A DNA stretch of 64,000 nucleotides. Origin: Bacteroidaceae bacterium. Its GTDB lineage: Bacteria > Bacteroidota > Bacteroidia > Bacteroidales > Bacteroidaceae. How positions within the stretch are numbered: position 1 is the first letter of the stretch; every line of letters starts with the position of its first letter. Shown here one piece after another: positions 56,403 through 64,000 of the stretch. Made by a program: the position numbers and the translations under genes. The stretch is taken from assembly GCA_017650105.1 (NCBI GenBank), contig JAGCFO010000006.1, positions 62,001-126,000 on the forward strand, written 5' to 3'. The notes below the pieces were generated by a model. That model worked only from the letters and a program-made list of their open reading frames with translations. It had not been told where the DNA came from and searched no databases.

Positions 56403-58199
56403 TTAGTGCGCAGCGCGTTTGCGCTCGAGGGCATCCAAAATGATTTTCCTCATGCGCATCGACTTGGGTGTCACCTCTACGTATTCATCCTCCTTTATAT
56501 ACTCCAGCGCCTCTTCCAGCGAGAAGATGACGGGTGGAACAAGGCGAGCCTTCTCGTCCGAGCCGCTGGCGCGCATGTTGGTAAGCTGCTTGGCTTTGGT
56601 GACGTTGATGACAAGGTCGTTCTCGTGTACGTGTTCGCCTACCACCTGTCCTGCATACACCTCCTGCTGGGGGTAGATGAAGAACTTGCCTCGGTCCTGC
56701 AGATGGTCGATGGCGTATGCTACCGCCGTGCCGCTCTCCATAGCTACCATCGAGCCGTTGGTACGTCTCTCGATGTCGCCCTTGTAGGGCTGGTAGTTTT
56801 TGTAGCGGTGTGCCATGATGGCTTCTCCTGCCGAGGCGGTGAGGATGTTGGTGCGCAGGCCGATGATTCCGCGAGAGGGAATCTCAAACTCTATGTTGAT
56901 ACGGTCGCTCTGCGATTCCATCGACAGCATCTCGCCTTTGCGACGGGTAATCATGTCTATCATCTTGCTAGCATACACCTCGGGTACGTTGATGGTGAGC
57001 TCTTCTATAGGCTCGCAGCGCACGCCGTCGATAGTCTTGTAGATAACCTGCGGCTGTCCCACTTGCAGCTCGTATCCCTCGCGACGCATGGTCTCGATGA
57101 GCACCGACAGATGTAGCACGCCGCGCCCGAACACGGTCCACTTGTCCTCCCCTTCGGCTTTCTCCACGCGTAGGGCAAGGTTCTTCTCCAGCTCGCGTTG
57201 CAGACGGTCGTGAATGTGGCGTGAGGTTACATATTTACCTTCTTTCCCGAAGAAGGGCGAGTCGTTGATGGCGAACAGCATGCTCATCGTGGGCTCGTCG
57301 ATGGCGATGGGAGGCAAGGGCTCGGGATTCTCGGCATCGCAGATGGTGTCGCCGATTTCGAAGTGCTCCAGTCCTACGATGGCGCATATGTCGCCGCTCC
57401 CCACTTCGCTCGTGCGCTTGTGCGTGAGCCCGTCAAACGTGTGCAGTTCCTTTATCTTAGCCTTCTCCATCGTTCCGTCGCGGTGTGCAACGGTTGTCAT
57501 CATGCCGTCGCGCAGGGTGCCTCGGTGCACGCGCCCTACGGCAATGCGCCCTGTGTACGACGAGAAGTCGAGCGACGTGATGAGCATCTGCGGCGTGCCC
57601 TCCAGCTGCTGCGGGGCAGGGATGTACTTGATGATGGCATCCAGCAGATAGGTGATATCGTTTGTTGGCGTACGCCAGTCCTCACCCATCCAGTTGTTTT
57701 TGGCAGAGCCGAACACTACGGGGAAGTCGAGCTGCTCCTCGCTGGCATCGAGGTTGCACATCAGGTCGAACACCATCTCGTGCACCTCGTCGGGACGACA
57801 GTTGGGCTTGTCCACCTTGTTCACCACCACGATAGGCTTCAGCCCTATCTGCAGCGCCTTCTGCAGCACGAAACGTGTCTGCGGCATAGGACCCTCGAAG
57901 GCATCCACCAGCAGCAGGCAGCCGTCGGCCATGTTGAGCACTCGCTCCACCTCTCCGCCGAAGTCGCTGTGTCCCGGAGTGTCGATGATGTTGATCTTCA
58001 CCCCCTTGTACATGATGGAAACGTTCTTCGACAGGATGGTGATGCCCCTCTCTCGCTCCAGGTCGTTGTTGTCCAACACCAGCTCGCCCGTAGCCTGATC
58101 GTTCTTGAACAGGTGTCCGGCAAGCATCATCTTGTCGACGAGCGTTGTCTTCCCGTGGTCGACGTGAGCGATAATAGCAATATTCCTGATATCTTGCAT
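56403..58199 (-). CDS. typA: Translational GTPase TypA/BipA
   Basis: 598 residues from the ATG at 58199 ([20 protein letters not shown]); the frame extension to 58235 runs into the promoter. The GTPase domain shows [22 protein letters not shown] and [10 protein letters not shown]. Domains II, III and V follow, and the TypA-specific C-terminal domain contains ANIRAS-like [15 protein letters not shown]. It is a ribosome-associated GTPase used in stress or low-temperature ribosome assembly. First gene of a four-gene run. Confidence 0.96.
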   Translation of the reverse strand: MQDIRNIAIIAHVDHGKTTLVDKMMLAGHLFKNDQATGELVLDNNDLERERGITILSKNVSIMYKGVKINIIDTPGHSDFGGEVERVLNMADGCLLLVDAFEGPMPQTRFVLQKALQIGLKPIVVVNKVDKPNCRPDEVHEMVFDLMCNLDASEEQLDFPVVFGSAKNNWMGEDWRTPTNDITYLLDAIIKYIPAPQQLEGTPQMLITSLDFSSYTGRIAVGRVHRGTLRDGMMTTVAHRDGTMEKAKIKELHTFDGLTHKRTSEVGSGDICAIVGLEHFEIGDTICDAENPEPLPPIAIDEPTMSMLFAINDSPFFGKEGKYVTSRHIHDRLQRELEKNLALRVEKAEGEDKWTVFGRGVLHLSVLIETMRREGYELQVGQPQVIYKTIDGVRCEPIEELTINVPEVYASKMIDMITRRKGEMLSMESQSDRINIEFEIPSRGIIGLRTNILTASAGEAIMAHRYKNYQPYKGDIERRTNGSMVAMESGTAVAYAIDHLQDRGKFFIYPQQEVYAGQVVGEHVHENDLVINVTKAKQLTNMRASGSDEKARLVPPVIFSLEEALEYIKEDEYVEVTPKSMRMRKIILDALERKRAAH

Positions 58200-58232
58200 C
58201 CTTGTGTGTGATAGTCTACTGAAAAAACGGTG

Positions 58233-58264
58233 CAAAATTATGTTACATAGGTGGAAAAATCAAA
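58233..58264 (-). promoter_or_regulatory. typA promoter
   Basis: Minus strand TTTG (58261-58264), 20-nt spacer, TAATTTTG (58233-58240). A near-perfect match, 34 nt before the ATG. Confidence 0.78.
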
Positions 58265-58313
58265 TAAATACGCCCTTTTGGGCTGAAAATTACAGTTTTT
58301 TTTGAAAAAGTGC

Positions 58314-58343
58314 TTGCCAGAACAAAAAATATCCGTACATTTG
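58314..58343 (+). promoter_or_regulatory. rpsO promoter
   Basis: TTG (58314-58316), 19-nt spacer, TACATTTG (58336-58343). The 51-nt leader after it contains a small hairpin CTTTCC/GGGAAG with loop AAAAA, which could be relevant to S15 autoregulation; that is only a suggestion. Confidence 0.72.
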
Positions 58344-58394
58344 CACCCGCTTTCCAAAAAGGGAAGGCATTTTTATTCATTAAACCATACATTC

Positions 58395-58664
58395 ATGTAT
58401 TTATCATCTGACAAAAAACAAGAGATCTTTGGACAATACGGGAAGTCCAACACTGACACCGGTTCCGCTGAGAGCCAGATAGCATTGTTCTCCTTCCGTA
58501 TTTCCCATTTGACGGAGCACCTCAAGGTGAACCGTAAAGATTATAGTACTGCCAGAGCCCTCACCCAGTTGGTAGGTAAGCGTCGCGCCCTTCTCAACTA
58601 TCTGAAGAAGAACGACATCGAGCGTTACCGCGCCATCATCAAGGCTCTCGGATTGCGTAAGTAA
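58395..58664 (+). CDS. rpsO: 30S ribosomal protein S15
   Basis: 89 residues, exact family length. It binds the central domain of 16S rRNA early in 30S assembly. Signature GKSNTDTGSAESQIALFSFR near 17-36 and LVGKRRALLNYLKKND near 62-77. Single-gene unit with its own promoter and terminator. Confidence 0.97.
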   Translation: MYLSSDKKQEIFGQYGKSNTDTGSAESQIALFSFRISHLTEHLKVNRKDYSTARALTQLVGKRRALLNYLKKNDIERYRAIIKALGLRK

Positions 58665-58695
58665 TCCGCCGAGTTCGGTACGAAAAATCTCGCTG

Positions 58696-58731
58696 AGGAG
58701 CTGCAGCCAACGCTGCGGCTCCTTTGTTTTT
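58696..58731 (+). terminator. Terminator of rpsO
   Basis: Stem AGGAGCTGCAG/CTGCGGCTCCT (11 bp with one G-U) and loop CCAACG, followed by TTTGTTTTT. Confidence 0.88.
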
Positions 58732-58864
58732 GCCCAGTCTTTCAGGATGAACGTTCATCAGGCACACGACAGTTGAAGCCCTCTTGCTTCCCTTTTTCAC
58801 GCTTCACTACAACACTCCTTTTCTATTTAAAACAGCAGCGAGTTTTTTGTTTAACTTCGCAAGA

Positions 58865-58923
58865 TTATTGTTTAACTCTAAATCCTTAGAGTTTTTCTTT
58901 AGCGAAGCGGAGTTAAACAATAA
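58865..58923. repeat. Nested inverted repeat in the rpsO-DUF4861 gap
   Basis: Perfect 14-bp arms TTATTGTTTAACTC (58865-58878) and GAGTTAAACAATAA (58910-58923), with an overlapping inner hairpin AACTCTAA/TTAGAGTT (58874-58881 and 58886-58893) followed by a T-run. Only one of the two foldings can form at a time. Confidence 0.7.
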
Positions 58924-58975
58924 ATGCACGTTTCTCATTAAACAGGTTTCTTAGAGTAAAAAGAATTGTTGCTTT

Positions 58976-59088
58976 TCGATAAATATTTTTTCCTTCTTCA
59001 TCTCGCGATATTTGTTCTCCAAAAAGAATTATTTGTTCTCCAAAAATATTTTTCCCTTCTTCATAATTCTTTTTTCTCCTAGCATATC
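58976..59088. repeat. R1 modular repeat, copy 12
   Basis: AAATATTTTTT, CCTTCTTC, ATCTCGCGATAT, TTGTTCTCC, AAAAAGAATTA, TTTGTTCTCC, AAAAATATTTTT, CCCTTCTTC, ATAATTC, then CTAGCATATCC. A long composite copy with two GGAGAACAA words in inverse orientation. Confidence 0.85.
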
Positions 59089-59124
59089 CAGTCCTTGAAA
59101 ATGTCTTCAATGGTTTTGTTCATA

Positions 59125-59320
59125 TCTGATTATTCGATTATTTGATTACTTGATTACCTCTTTATCTCGCAGCGCATCCGAGTAATCAGAGTAATCCGTG
59201 TTCAAGAAAAAATCGTGACAATTCAGTTCCAAAAAACTGCCGTTTTGAACTCCGAAACTGCACTTCCATAAACGAAAAACTCCCCCTTTGCCCCGAAAAA
59301 CAGCAGATGGGATAACAAAA
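59125..59320. repeat. R3 long dispersed repeat, copy 2
   Basis: About 200 bp matching 1600-1849 in the same orientation, starting with ATTTGATTACTTGATTACCTC and ending with CAGCAGATGGGATAAC. It lacks about 50 bp present in copy 1 and is not followed by an R2 array. Confidence 0.75.
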
Positions 59321-59525
59321 CAGCAATCACTTCGCGCTGCAAAGTAGGCTCTATAGAGAGGAGAAACATCGGAAAATGGAGCTTCAACACGCCTTTTCAG
59401 CCCTAAAAAGCAGTTTTTTAACCCGTTTTTTGTCCTTCTTTTGAGAGAATCTGTCACAGCAGAAGAAAAGTCGTTTACGTAAGGTGTTGTATTTAAGCTT
59501 TTTAGGAGAGAATTTAATAGCTGGG

Positions 59526-59696
59526 CGTTACAATTACAGTTATTACAGTTATTTTTTCGAGGGTGCCATTTTTTCCTTTTTCTATCTATTATCTATATAA
59601 CTATATATATTTTAAATGATTAGATAGAAAAAAGGCTATTTAGGGAGAAAAAGACACCCTTCATTTTTTTAATTGTAATTGTAACAACTGTAATGC
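59526..59696. repeat. Large imperfect inverted repeat around an AT-rich core
   Basis: The left arm (59526-59589: GTTACAATTACAGTTATTAC, GAGGGTGCC, TTTTTCTATCTA) and right arm (59620-59696, opposite strand: GTTACAATTAC, GAAGGGTGTC, TTTTTTCTATCTA) are inverse copies with small gaps. The centre is a TATA-rich stretch (59590-59619). It could fold into a long stem-loop. Neighbouring parts 59321-59525 and 59697-60076 contain no gene I can support. Confidence 0.75.
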
Positions 59697-60069
59697 TTGC
59701 CCATAATTACTTGCAAACCAAACTTTTCCCTATAAGGCCTCTTTGGCAGTTCTGTCTTTCACGGGGATTCAGGTGCCTCAATGTCTCCGTTTTTCGTCTT
59801 CCACGCGGTAACGATTCCCCTTCAAGGCCGTTTTTTCCCTTTCTCAGACAATGCAAAGATGGGAAAAATGTCCCTTTCCTGCAAGCGTAAACGGCGGTTT
59901 CTTTCCTTCTTTTTTCATGGTTTCCCCTTTTTCCTAAAGAAAAATCTGTTGTTTTTCTCTATTCATGCGTTCACCCTTCGCGATATGACTTACCGTTGCA
60001 TTTGTTTCACGTTGCTTTTTATGGGGTGTATATCTCTCCTGGCGCACTTCTCTGCAAGCTAGGAAGAGA

Positions 60070-60111
60070 GAAAAACCATCGGAGCCTACAGCAGATATGT
60101 AGGCTCCGATG
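60070..60111 (-). terminator. Terminator of the kduD-DUF4861 unit
   Basis: Perfect 14-bp stem CATCGGAGCCTACA/TGTAGGCTCCGATG (60077-60090 and 60098-60111) with a 7-nt loop and a T-run on the minus strand, about 100 nt after the DUF4861 stop. Confidence 0.88.
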
Positions 60112-60212
60112 AAAAGGAAAGGATTTTGGCAGGGTGAACTGCTCTTTATTTCAAGTCGTGCTCCTATCTGAACTGAACTTAAGTTTAATCTTGGGAGCTC
60201 GGATACAGAGGC

Positions 60213-61454
60213 TTAATAGTGAACCTCGAGGGGGCTTTTCAGACGTTTGGCGTAGTCGCTGAGGTATTTGTCCCACTCGTCGTGGCTCTGCCATCCGGCT
60301 TTGCTCCAAGCGCTGCCCCAATAGTAGGTATAGGTGGAGCCGGGTTTGTAGGTATCGGTGGCAAGGACATGTCCGCTGGCTCCGCGCTGCGAGGCTTCGG
60401 CGGGGGAGAAGGGCTGGTATTTGGCTTCGCTCATGCCTGGGGCGACGATGCCTACATAGATTTGCCCGTTGTCGTTGTGGATGTTGTCGGTGAGGTCCTG
60501 ATAGCTCACGTATCCTTCGTCGCCCTTCAGGGTGTAGCCGTTGGGGTTCTCGGGATGAACGACGATGCCGGCAACAATAGGTGCGGCATTGGCAAGTCCA
60601 GCGAAAGAAACTTCGGTCTTATTGAGCTGCGAGCCTTTGACAAGGGAAATGACGCGCGTCTCCACAAGCGAATCTTCGCGATAGGCAAAGGGCTTGTAGG
60701 TAAGGCGTACCATGAAGCGCAGAGGACCGTTCTCGAGAATCTCATAGTTAGCCCAGCAGTAGGGATAGACGATGTTACCCTCGGAGTCGAGGAGAGCATC
60801 GGCGCCTCCGCCAAGCGTGGGGCCTACTTTGTAGCAGTCGAGGCCGTTGCCGTGATCGACATGATAGGATACCGAGTGGTAGAGCTCGTCGGCTTCGGCA
60901 TTTTTATGCTGGCGTCGCAAGTCGGCAATCTGTGCTGCCGTAGCGGGATTGAGCTCGTTGGCATAGCGCTCCTCAACAACCAGCGAGGGGGTGTTCTTCA
61001 CCCATACGTCGTAGCCGTAGGCCTTCTCGCCGTTGGCCTGAAGGGCAGGCCCGTAGCAGCGGTAGGCGGTGACGTCGTTTTCCCAAGCTATGTCGTCGAC
61101 GCGCTCGGGATAGTGGCGCCCGTAGGTGTAGGCCACAGGCTCCTGAGAGGGCACGCCGGCGTTGATGAAGTAGGTGCTTGAGCCGTTGGCTTTCACGTTG
61201 GCAAGGAAGAGGAGGTTGTCGTCGTGGGTTATCTGGCTGGGAATCTCGTTGCCTTCCTTGTCAGTGACGATGAACTGAGTCTCGTCGGTTAGGGAAACGC
61301 GTGCCGTGATGTCTGCCATAGGTATCTCCACCACCTCGTCGGTGCGCTCGATGTGAAGAGGATTCTTCACGGTGACGACGAAGTCGCCTTTAGGCGCGTT
61401 GCCGCACGAGAGGAGGGTGAGGCACGAAAGGAGAGTAAGGGCTGTTTTTTTCAT
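60213..61454 (-). CDS. DUF4861 domain lipoprotein
   Basis: 413 residues from the ATG at 61454; the longer frame overlaps kduD. An SPII signal has lipobox LTLLSC (Cys17), followed by a single DUF4861 domain with YPERVDDIAWENDVTAYRCYG, DVWVKNTPSLVVEERY, VGPTLGGGADAL and TYYWGSAWSKAGWQSHDEW. The family occurs in Bacteroidetes polysaccharide-use loci, often next to uronate genes, as here with kduD and kduI. A role in processing or binding unsaturated uronate oligosaccharides is an inference from neighbours. kduD ends 13 nt upstream. Confidence 0.85.
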   Translation of the reverse strand: MKKTALTLLSCLTLLSCGNAPKGDFVVTVKNPLHIERTDEVVEIPMADITARVSLTDETQFIVTDKEGNEIPSQITHDDNLLFLANVKANGSSTYFINAGVPSQEPVAYTYGRHYPERVDDIAWENDVTAYRCYGPALQANGEKAYGYDVWVKNTPSLVVEERYANELNPATAAQIADLRRQHKNAEADELYHSVSYHVDHGNGLDCYKVGPTLGGGADALLDSEGNIVYPYCWANYEILENGPLRFMVRLTYKPFAYREDSLVETRVISLVKGSQLNKTEVSFAGLANAAPIVAGIVVHPENPNGYTLKGDEGYVSYQDLTDNIHNDNGQIYVGIVAPGMSEAKYQPFSPAEASQRGASGHVLATDTYKPGSTYTYYWGSAWSKAGWQSHDEWDKYLSDYAKRLKSPLEVHY

Positions 61455-61467
61455 AACGTGCGAGGGG

Positions 61468-62274
61468 TTAGGGTTGTTTTCCAATGTATGCGAGGATGCC
61501 TCCGTCGACGTAGAGTACATGTCCGTTGACGGCATCTGATGCATGCGAGGCAAGGAATACGGCTGGTGCGCCCAGCTCAGAAGGATCGAGCCAGCGCCCG
61601 GCGGGTGTCTTGGCGCAGATGAAGCTGTCGAAGGGGTGACGGCTGCCGTCGGGTTGACGCTCGCGCAGAGGAGCCGTCTGGGGTGTGGCGATGTAGCCGG
61701 GACCGATGGCGTTGCACTGGATGTTGTAGCCTCCGTACTCCGAGCAGATGTTGCGCGTGAGCATCTTGAGGCCTCCCTTGGCTGCGGCGTAGGCGCTCAC
61801 CGTCTCGCGTCCCAGTTCCGACATCATGGAGCACATGTTGATAATCTTACCTTCGCGGCGCTCCATCATCTCAGGGATGACAGCAGCAGCAACGATGAAT
61901 GGGCCTACGAGGTCGATGTCGATGACCTGCTGGAACTGCTGGCGAGTCATCTCGTGCATGGGGATTCGCTTGATGATGCCTGCGTTGTTGACGAGGATGT
62001 CGATTTGTCCCACTTCGGCGTGGATGCGCTCGACGAGGGCCTTCACGTCGTTTTCTTTAGTGACGTCGCAGACGTAGCCGGTGACGTTTTCGACGCCAGC
62101 CTCCTTGTAGGATGCCAAGCCGCGATCGACGAGTTCCTGGTTGATGTCGTTGAAGACGATGTGACGTATGCCTGCGGCATGAAAGGCGAGGGCGATGTTG
62201 AAGCCGATGCCGTACGAAGCGCCTGTGATCAAGGCGTTTTTACCTTCAAGTGAAAAGATGTTCAGAGAATCCAT
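61468..62274 (-). CDS. kduD: 2-dehydro-3-deoxy-D-gluconate 5-dehydrogenase (SDR family)
   Basis: 268 residues from the ATG at 62274, with AAAGGA upstream; the longer frame is translation through R1 copy 13. A short-chain dehydrogenase with cofactor motif TGASYGIG, NNAG, and catalytic Ser...YAAAK (SAYAAAKGGLK near 160). The C-terminal part has VNGHVLYVDGGILAYIG. It reduces or oxidises 5-keto to 2-keto-3-deoxygluconate in the breakdown of unsaturated galacturonate from pectin. KduI acts just before it and lies upstream. Confidence 0.92.
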   Translation of the reverse strand: MDSLNIFSLEGKNALITGASYGIGFNIALAFHAAGIRHIVFNDINQELVDRGLASYKEAGVENVTGYVCDVTKENDVKALVERIHAEVGQIDILVNNAGIIKRIPMHEMTRQQFQQVIDIDLVGPFIVAAAVIPEMMERREGKIINMCSMMSELGRETVSAYAAAKGGLKMLTRNICSEYGGYNIQCNAIGPGYIATPQTAPLRERQPDGSRHPFDSFICAKTPAGRWLDPSELGAPAVFLASHASDAVNGHVLYVDGGILAYIGKQP

Positions 62275-62282
62275 ATTTTTCC

Positions 62283-62356
62283 TTTCTAAATAAAAATTTT
62301 TCGAGAACAAATAAATTTTTTTCCCTTCTTCATAATTTTTTTTCCCTTGAGCATCG
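62283..62356. repeat. R1 modular repeat, copy 13, between kduI and kduD
   Basis: AAATAAAAATTTTT, CGAGAACAAAT, AAATTTTTTT, CCCTTCTTC, ATAATTTTTTTT, CCCTTGAGCATCGC. It lies within the kduI-kduD gap and ends 8 nt before the kduD ATG, so it could affect the expression ratio of the two genes. Confidence 0.83.
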
Positions 62357-62477
62357 CTCTTCCTTTGTTGTGGCTCGGGATAGCTCATGCAAACATGGCT
62401 CTCCTCTCGCTGTTTCATCGGTTCTTTTTATAAAGCGCGCTTGAGTAGGGAAAAAGTAGCGCCGAAGGGTGGGGGAG

Positions 62478-63320
62478 TTATTTCAGGTCGGTAGTCACTA
62501 CGCCGTCCATATCGTTGTAGTCGAGGTTTTCGCCGCACATGGCCCAGATGAAGGTGTAGTTGCGTGTGGCGCAGGCACTGTGGATGCTCCATGTGGGGCT
62601 GATGACGGCCTGGTCGCCTTTCATCCAGATGTGGCGTGTCTCGTCGGGCTCTCCCATGAAGTGACAGACGGCCTGGTCGGAGGGGATCTCGAAGTAGAAA
62701 TAAACCTCCATGCGTCGGTTGTGGGTGTGGGCGGGCATCGTGTTCCACGTGCTGCCGGGAGCAAGTTCCGTCATACCCATCTGCAGCTGGCATGTGGGCA
62801 CCACTTCCTTCACAAGCATGCGGTTGATGGTGCGCTCGTTGCTCTCCTCAAGGCTGCCGAGATGCATGTGAACGGCTTCGGCCTTCGTGGTCTTGTAGTC
62901 GGGATAGGAGGTGTGGGCGTTGGCAGAGCAGAAGTAGAACTTGGCAGGATTCTTGGCATCCTTGCTGCAGAAGATGACGTCGCGTTCGCCTCGTCCCAGA
63001 TAGAGGGCTTCCTTGTAGCTCATCTCAAACACTTTGTTGTCCACCTTGACGCATCCGTCGCCTCCGACGTTGAAGATGCCCAGTTCGCGACGATCGAGGA
63101 AGTGCTTGGCTTTCAGCGGGTCGATAGCCTCGAGAAGGAGCTCTTCGCCCACGGGCATAGCGCCTCCGGCAATCATTCTGTCGTAGAGGGAGTAAACCAT
63201 GTTGACTTCATCGGGAGCGAAAACGGTTTCGATGAGGAAGTCTTGGCGAATGCGGGCGGTGTCGTAGTGTTTGGCATCTGCGGGATTTGCTGCATAGCGG
63301 ATTTCGTAGTTTGTTTTCAT
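62478..63320 (-). CDS. kduI: 5-dehydro-4-deoxy-D-glucuronate isomerase
   Basis: 280 residues, standard length. A cupin-fold zinc isomerase converting 4-deoxy-L-threo-5-hexosulose uronate to 3-deoxy-D-glycero-2,5-hexodiulosonate. Metal-binding and family residues lie in AEAVHMHLGSLEESNERTIN and MPAHTHNRRMEVYFYF (HxH...E), with MGEPDETRHIWM near the C-terminus. It acts directly upstream of KduD in pectin uronate catabolism. It has its own strong promoter. Confidence 0.95.
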   Translation of the reverse strand: MKTNYEIRYAANPADAKHYDTARIRQDFLIETVFAPDEVNMVYSLYDRMIAGGAMPVGEELLLEAIDPLKAKHFLDRRELGIFNVGGDGCVKVDNKVFEMSYKEALYLGRGERDVIFCSKDAKNPAKFYFCSANAHTSYPDYKTTKAEAVHMHLGSLEESNERTINRMLVKEVVPTCQLQMGMTELAPGSTWNTMPAHTHNRRMEVYFYFEIPSDQAVCHFMGEPDETRHIWMKGDQAVISPTWSIHSACATRNYTFIWAMCGENLDYNDMDGVVTTDLK

Positions 63321-63352
63321 CTTATTCAGGTTTTAAATTGGTATCTTGTTTA

Positions 63353-63384
63353 CAAAGGTAGTGTTTTTCGGGCAAACAACCAAA
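63353..63384 (-). promoter_or_regulatory. kduI promoter
   Basis: Minus strand TTTG (63381-63384), 20-nt spacer, TACCTTTG (63353-63360). A near-perfect match, 32 nt before the ATG; the -33 box lies in the gap before the queG stop. Confidence 0.75.
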
Positions 63385-63398
63385 CTTTTGCTCTTTTT

Positions 63399-64000
63399 TC
63401 ACTCTTTTACTGCCTCAATGTTGCGTTTGAGCCCTTCGTATCCAGCCCTTTCAACGGCACTTTCGGAGAAGAGTTCATCGAACTGTTGCTGGGTGAGATT
63501 GTCCCAATCGGCATCGGTCATTCCGCGTAGCTTATCGTTGGGGAAGAAGTCTTTTTCGGTTGTTGCCTTCGCAAAGCGGTTCCAGGGACAAGCTGTCTGG
63601 CAGCTGTCGCATCCGTAGATGCGATGCTCGAAAAAAGTAGAAAAGTCCGATGGAATGGGCGATTTTTGCTCAATGGTGAGGTAACTGATGCATCGGCGCG
63701 CATCGAAGATTTCGCCTAGTGCTCCCGTAGGGCAAGCGTTGATGCATGCCTTGCAGTTGCCACATCGGTTGGGATAGGGGGCGTCGGCTTGCAGCTCAAG
63801 GTCCGTAGCGAGAATGCCGAGGAAGAAGTAGCTTCCTGCGCCTGGGATGATGAGCTGTTTGTTTCTCCCAATCCATCCCAAGCCTGCCTTCTGTGCCCAG
63901 TAGCGCTCCAGGATTGGTGCAGAGTCGACAAGGGCACGCGGCTTAAAGGACTTTCCCTCAGAGGAGTTTCTTTGCGCAAGCGTAGGATTTTCCCCGAGCT
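63399..64000 (-). CDS. queG: Epoxyqueuosine reductase, 5' part missing at window end
   Basis: The last 199 codons are visible; the gene runs off the right edge. It reduces epoxyqueuosine to queuosine in tRNA using cobalamin and two 4Fe-4S clusters. Visible: ALVDSAPILERYWAQKAG and GLGWIGRNKQLI, the dicluster motif CGNCKACINACPTGAL and the second YGCDSCQTACPWN. The ATG assigned to a short internal frame is in fact a TTG within the continuous reading frame. It needs B12, as the nrdDG riboswitch senses it. Confidence 0.92.
   Translation of the reverse strand, partial: LGENPTLAQRNSSEGKSFKPRALVDSAPILERYWAQKAGLGWIGRNKQLIIPGAGSYFFLGILATDLELQADAPYPNRCGNCKACINACPTGALGEIFDARRCISYLTIEQKSPIPSDFSTFFEHRIYGCDSCQTACPWNRFAKATTEKDFFPNDKLRGMTDADWDNLTQQQFDELFSESAVERAGYEGLKRNIEAVKE

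Noticed and set aside
58913..59110. 65-residue open frame over R1 copy 12
   Set aside because: Consists of R1 words translated (KKNYEEGKN and similar); similar frames occur through other R1 copies and none has a start signal.

Overview
The window comes from a Bacteroidales chromosome, most likely from a Prevotellaceae-like relative; I could not name the species. The evidence is the recurring Bacteroidetes promoter signature (TTTG, 18-20 nt, TAnnTTTG) in front of many genes, scarce Shine-Dalgarno sequences, a type IX secretion component (PorZ), several SPII lipoproteins, and Bacteroidetes-type families (DUF4861, DUF6249, DUF3108, GH127/GH146). I see no rRNA, tRNA, transposase, prophage or cas gene.

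Layout. 168-7502 (minus): an ECF sigma operon, a small membrane protein, a large beta-L-arabinofuranosidase-like lipoprotein, lgt and a CDF metal exporter. 7626-14498 (plus): leuS, yitT-like, rdgB, porZ. 15064-20060 (minus): mutS, ychF, an Asn/Gln-rich secreted protein, hsp20. 20723-23670 (plus): promoter, cobalamin riboswitch, then nrdD-nrdG. 23808-28905 (minus): polA, a short comEC, a uracil-DNA-glycosylase-family protein; a polyprenyl synthase diverges from polA. 30116-36432 (minus): mnmG, a perfect parS site, apt, uvrC, dtd, a small membrane protein, mazG-like, deoC. 36968-42058 (plus): GH3-family protein, yifB, a GH18-ThuA fusion. 42171-45948 (minus): HXXEE membrane protein, a two-domain esterase, a CAT-family protein. 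46354-52354 (plus): metG and a large pectinesterase. 52367-58199 (minus): typA followed by three envelope proteins; then rpsO (plus). 60213-64000 (minus): DUF4861, kduD, kduI and a truncated queG.

Together the genes show core DNA/RNA maintenance mixed with saccharolytic functions aimed at pectin: arabinofuranosidase, pectin methylesterase, KduI/KduD, DUF4861 and a dual esterase. They are scattered and not in a SusCD-type locus.

The most unusual content is non-coding. A modular AT-tract repeat (called R1 here) occurs at 13 places, nearly always between genes, but once in frame inside the polA linker. A second family (R2) consists of three arrays, each with four CAACACGTTGG-type units at exactly 22-bp spacing. 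A third, longer repeat (R3) occurs twice. The 1.5 kb gene-free stretch 58665-60212 collects R1, R3 and two large inverted repeats.
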